Below are positions 19,154 through 22,758 of a DNA stretch of 22,758 nt, piece by piece; within the stretch, counting starts at the first letter, position 1; each line of letters starts with the position of its first letter. A program made the translations under genes and the position numbers. The stretch lies in NCBI GenBank assembly GCA_000969725.1, contig JXSR01S029587.1; one strand, given 5' to 3'. This stretch comes from Ophiothrix spiculata. Lineage: Eukaryota > Echinodermata > Ophiuroidea > Amphilepidida > Ophiotrichidae. The notes under the pieces are model-generated. The model was not told where the DNA came from and ran no database searches. It saw only the letters and a list, made by a program, of their open reading frames with translations.

Positions 19154-19484
19154 AAAGCAATACTATAAAGTGTTAAAAATGAAGCGCCCCCTTTCACCCA
19201 TTACTTTTGATTTTATTAGCTTATTGAGTTTGGTTTTGGTACCCTATATGCTTACATTTTGGTAAATATGCTTACATTTTCTGTTATGGCCATTTGTTGA
19301 ATTAAATTCGGGAGCCCGAATTTAATTCAACGGCTATTAGAATAGGCAAGTATGCATGTGTTTTTATCCATTTTCTGTGGCATAAGAAGTTTTTGACAAA
19401 ATACACGTTTAAAAGGTTTTAGATAGTCACATTCATTCATTTTTGCCTGTTTTTACTCAAACTATTTCTGGTCAAAATCTTTGA
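19154..19484. mobile_element. Copy-B-specific 331-bp insertion between 23-bp direct repeats
   Basis: The block is absent from copy A. It is flanked by near-identical 23-base direct repeats, TGCATGTTTTGATA plus WAGCAATAT, at 19131-19153 and 19485-19507. They may be a long target duplication, but the locus already contains related TATGCATGTTTTGA words in copy A, so local repeat slippage is possible. The insert holds GCGCCCCCTTTCACCC near 19183 and a perfect palindrome at 19297-19330. There is no ORF, and the family is unknown. Confidence 0.6.
19297..19330. repeat. Perfect 16-bp-arm palindrome
   Basis: TTGAATTAAATTCGGG (19297-19312) and CCCGAATTTAATTCAA (19315-19330) are exact complements separated by AG. 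It lies inside the copy-B-specific insertion. The repeated TATGCTTACATTTT just upstream (about 19247-19280) is a local duplication. Confidence 0.85.
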
Positions 19485-19585
19485 TGCATGTTTTGATATA
19501 GCAATATTAAATGCACATATTATGTATGTTTTGACAACATATAGCACTGTAATAATATTCGTTTCCCACAGGTGTCATAATACTC

Positions 19586-20290
19586 AGGAGCAATGTGATC
19601 GTCCAGCACCAACCAGTGATAAAGTTGGCCTATTGTCTATGTCACCTTTTTAAATTTCTGCAAAGATCATGTTATAAGGATTATAAGAAAACATTATGCG
19701 CATCATTCGATATTTTTAACGTTTAGCATCTACGTCTCGGCTGCTCCGGTAATTTATTTAACCAAAATGGTTCCAGACGTCAAACCTTTAAAGGTACTGC
19801 GAAACCACTGTCTCGTAACAAAAATGATGTCTCTTTCTTTTGTATAGAAGCTACTATCCTAATGTCTTATGCAAGGTACTAGTTAGCCTTGTTTTTATTT
19901 AATTTTGTATTCATTTAATATGTAGTAGAAATTATAAAGAAACACAATTAACAGCTAATTGACGCAAAAAAGTAGAGGTAAAGTGGACGGCCTGTATTTA
20001 CACAGGTCGGAGTGCCCAGCTCTCCTTCAAAGCGATTAGGCCAGACTCCACTTTATGTTATATTTGCTAGAGGGGATAGCTACACCTCCTTCACTGCGAG
20101 TATGTTACCTTCCCACCAATAAAGACTGCCGGTACCCACTGGACACCTTGGCGGAGAGGAGCATATTAAGGTAAGTATTTTGCTCATTGACACTTCAAAC
20201 GCCGCCGCTCACCGGATTCAAACCCACGACGCTCAATGACCGGTGATTACGAGTAGGGAACTTATACCGCTAGGTCACGCGTATGGCGTG
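19586..20290 (-). mobile_element. Copy-B-specific 705-bp insertion ending in a tRNA-derived SINE head
   Basis: Copy A reads ATAATACTCCTTTGTATTG without interruption (3621-3639). Copy B has about 705 extra bases between ATAATACTC (to 19585) and TCCTTTGTATTG. The tRNA-like head at its right end faces left, so a SINE would run from about 20285 towards lower positions. Further in, CCTGTATTTACACAGG and AAAGTGGA / TCCACTTT pairs near 19978-20056 form imperfect hairpins. I found no clear target duplication, and the block may contain more than one element. No ORF is present. Confidence 0.65.
20205..20285 (-). pseudogene. tRNA-Thr-like SINE head
   Basis: On the minus strand an A-box-like TGACCTAGCGG (20267-20277) precedes a B box GGTTTGAATCC (20214-20224). 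Between them the anticodon-loop region reads CTACTCGTAATC, again suggesting CGT (threonine). The A box has one departure from consensus. The arms around the B box (GTGGGTTTGAATCCGGTG) are tRNA-like, but a full acceptor stem is not evident. The CGT anticodon is shared with the tRNA-like piece at 5115-5202, although the rest of the two sequences differs. Confidence 0.68.
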
Positions 20291-21378
20291 TCCTTTGTAT
20301 TGTAATTGTATATCCTCTGCTTCATTCAATCTTTTCATTTTCAAACCAATACGGATTTTCTTGGTTTCAGTTTACAATAGATGTCAATATATAATGCCAG
20401 TACTTGAACATATAACTAATATCCCTTGTTTTTTAATTTATTGTTTGCAGTATGTTATTATTATTAAAATTGATAATAAAATCCCTTTTAGAATAAGAGA
20501 GAAGTAAGTCAAATTGGTTCAAAATTCAATAATTAAATATTAGTAATAAAATATTTCAATGACAAGGTCGATTCGTAAGATCAGGAAAACAAGGAAAATT
20601 AAGATTTTACTTGAGCTAGCTAAATGATATTGCGTTACATTAAAACCATTAAAAGATGGAAAGTTTGCAATAGAACATTTTTGGCAAACACGATGATAAC
20701 ACGTAGTGAGGATTGACAACGGAACGTTGTTTTGATGTTGTTGCATATTCAACTGATTCATTTATAGTTACCCTTGATAAAGCTTATGATTCGAAGAAGA
20801 GCAGGATATACATCAAGGTTGGTTTATATCTAAATCTGATAATACCTGTGTCTTATTGTATAGACATACAGACAAAATATCCATGTTCTAGACTCTCTAG
20901 AGACTTATCACCTAACCAAATAAACATATAGTAGATTTGAGGACATAAAGGACAAGGAGGAATGTATAAAGATTCAAAATATAATGAATATAACGTTGTT
21001 ACAATCGACCTTGACCGTTTTAATTTGAAAGTAAATGTGCCATAAATACAACATTCAATAATAACTAAGAAATCAGAAATAAACCTGATAAGAACCAAGG
21101 ATAAAGTTAGGATCGTGTCTTCAAATTTCCTATTTTTAAACAAAAAATGTCCATTTGACCTTCTTTTTGTGACTTCTTAGTCTAGAGTTAAAAGCAAACC
21201 AAAAAAAAAAAAAAAGCAGTAGTAAGTCAGATCTTAAATCGCCGAATGATTTGAAATGTCTAAAGGTATTAATCTAAATTAGTGCATATAATATCAGTTA
21301 TTCCTGTACCCGGATAATAAAGAGTGGTCGGTGTCAACATTACATTGTAACTCAAAAAACGAAACAAGCATCATCTTT

Positions 21379-21669
21379 TCATCGAGTCATATTCATACCA
21401 CGTAGTAAAGTGGCTCTCATTTCTGCAATCACACTTGAAACACTCCATTTGATACTGAATCTCTTAGGATAAAACCACTTGTGATGAGAGGTAGCTATTA
21501 AACAAATGTGGACAGTTATTTCATGGTACCACGTAAGATATTTTGTCTGGTTATGACCAAGAGTTTGTTGAACTCTCAAGGCCTTCTTAGGATTAACAAC
21601 ATGATGAGAATGCATTGCCTCAAACATTTTAACAGGAAATGTTAAAAGCGTTAATTTACAATAGAACAA
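21379..21669 (-). other. 96-codon open frame, copy B counterpart of the frame at 5443-5853; probably non-coding
   Basis: The frame begins MFYCKLTLLTFPVKM and matches copy A through SVSSVIAEMR, after which the two C-termini differ because of small indels. No domain is recognised. Amino-acid-changing substitutions dominate between the copies, which argues against coding. Confidence 0.18.
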
Positions 21670-22277
21670 ATTTGATTTATCGTTTAAGGCAAAGCATAAA
21701 ATGGCTAAATATAAATGTGTTGGGGTTTAAAGCAACAGTTATTAAGTATAGACACATTCGAGTCGTTTAGCTTTGTATCATGAGACTGGTAATAAAGTAA
21801 AGTAGTCTGATCCAAATTGGTCTTTTACACTTTATCATGTGATCGCATCTGTTCATGAACAAAATCGATCTCTAAAATGGCATATATATTTGAAACATAC
21901 ACTCTATGATTCAGGATTATTGTATTTTTCTATTGACATTCTTTCCCTTAACTATGCTGTTTTGAAGTTCAACATTTTGATCTGGAATTTAATTTCATTA
22001 AGAAAAGTCATTTTTATACCATACCAACAATGCAGTAACTTGATTGCATTTAAATGACGTATTTGTTTAACTTTAGACATGATTGTCGTAAAATTGCCAT
22101 CTTAATTCAATTTCTTTAAATGTAAAGAATGTAACCTTTTATCAAGCCAGGTCATTAAACGTCCGACTGCCTATGTTTAATGAAACTGAAGAGGATACAT
22201 ATATAGGCTGTTATTCGGAAACAGTGTTTTTCTATAAGATATTACCGCAACAGGATATGTAAAATCTGACATTTAAA

Positions 22278-22523
22278 GTGCTAGTTCAGATACTTCCACC
22301 TGCATTGTGGTCTTGCAGTAGCGGTAAAGTGCAAGCTTTTATAGATTTGACCACTTATTGCCAGAAATATGTTCAGTCCAGGTCAATGCCGTTGACAGCT
22401 GTCTTCAGTTACATAGGGAATGCTTTACATGCTTCATTAAAAGGCAATTTTGGTTTTCTAACGTCAACTTTGGTCAATGCAATCCATTTTTTCAAGAATA
22501 ATAATAGCGTTTGGCTATTATAA
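22278..22523 (+). other. 81-codon open frame, copy B counterpart of the frame at 6338-6604; probably non-coding
   Basis: It begins MLVQILPPALW and differs from copy A by several replacements and a 27-base in-frame addition. It ends at the junction where copy B departs from copy A. There is no recognisable domain. Confidence 0.13.
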
Positions 22524-22531
22524 AGCGATAT

Positions 22532-22624
22532 CGTACCTCAGAAGTACTTTCGCATATTTTAGTACTTACTACTGAAGTACGTAAAATTACTGTGTGTAGA
22601 AGTTAAATCCATCATCAGTTTTAG
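22532..22624. repeat. Truncated palindrome in copy B
   Basis: This is the counterpart of the 145-bp palindrome at 7748-7892. It retains only the inner left arm, from CGTACCTCAG, and the right arm, ending ATCCATCATCAGTTTTAG. The outer left arm is missing together with everything matching copy A 6560-7790. Base changes have further eroded the pairing. The loss of one arm suggests that copy B was deleted here. Confidence 0.75.
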
Positions 22625-22641
22625 TTTTTATCACTACATAT

Positions 22642-22735
22642 CGAAGGTTGAGAGTCACGGACAACAAGGAACCAGAAGGCCGTATTTGCAGGTTCATCAA
22701 AGGTGCAAATACGGCCTTGTGGCTCTCAGCCCTCG
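22642..22735. mobile_element. 94-bp hairpin MITE, absent from copy A
   Basis: Copy A has the empty site CTACATATGAATCTCC. Copy B has the same site split with ATAT on both sides (22638-22641 and 22736-22739). The ends CGAAGGTTGAGAGTCAC and, in complement, CGAGGGCTGAGAGCCAC are inverted repeats. Inside, AAGGCCGTATTTGCA (22676-22690) pairs perfectly with 22704-22718 around a 13-base loop. The target duplication is ATAT, or TA with termini beginning TCGA; the empty site fits both. There is no coding capacity. Confidence 0.9.
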
Positions 22736-22758
22736 ATATGAATCTCCACTGTTATAAA

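Larger units (their letters stand above)
17108..22758. repeat. Segmental duplication, copy B (direct, runs off the window)
   Basis: This segment starts at CTAAATCAGATTGAG, the same boundary as copy A at 2018, and stays collinear to the last base. Its final GAATCTCCACTGTTATAAA matches GAATCTCCACTTTTATAAA of copy A near 7910-7928. The sequence left of 17108 does not resemble that left of 2018. Copy-B-only blocks are 17680-18283, 19154-19484, 19586-20290 and 22642-22735. Blocks missing relative to A match A positions 2214-2316, 4522-5284 and about 6560-7790. A 12-bp unit ACTAAACATGTT is tandemly doubled at 18380-18403, where A has a single, slightly different copy. Confidence 0.93.

Overview
The window looks like AT-rich, non-genic DNA from a metazoan nuclear genome. 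A marine invertebrate, perhaps a bivalve mollusc, fits best, but that is an inference from the repeats alone. These are L2/CR1-type LINE pieces, a Penelope-like element piece, hAT and Tc1/mariner-type non-autonomous elements, tRNA-derived SINE heads and long fold-back elements. There are no operons, ribosome binding sites or long intact ORFs. The only protein-like sequences I recognise are decayed retroelement fragments, and I see no convincing host gene.

Layout. Positions 1-430 hold a degenerate repeat of about 169 bp and a GGGTT-rich inverted repeat. Positions 965-1799 are a fold-back element built from GACTAG/TTAGTC words, with TA target duplications. Positions 2018-7928 (copy A) and 17108-22758 (copy B, running off the window) are two direct copies of one segment, offset by about 15.09 kb. 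Between the copies lie two abutting fold-backs (9103-9492), a short TA-flanked MITE (10596-10683), a minus-strand SINE head (about 11790-11905), a second CAC-type fold-back (11971-12073), the 3' end of a Penelope-like element (minus strand, about 12960-13380), a MITE (13519-14041), and a 5'-truncated LINE (14780-16642) carrying a long-TIR mariner-like element in its 3' UTR.

Comparing the two copies is the most informative part of the window, because each serves as an empty-site control for the other. Copy A alone has a 763-bp insertion with a tRNA-like segment, and a LINE fragment with a hAT element nested in its 3' end. Copy B alone has a TA-flanked MITE with a nested hAT element, a 331-bp insertion between 23-bp direct repeats, a 705-bp insertion with a tRNA-derived head, and a 94-bp hairpin MITE. 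A 145-bp palindrome is complete in A and has lost part of one arm in B.

I found no CRISPR array, operon, defence island or other evident gene system. The unusual material is structural: palindromes, nested transposons and the duplication history.
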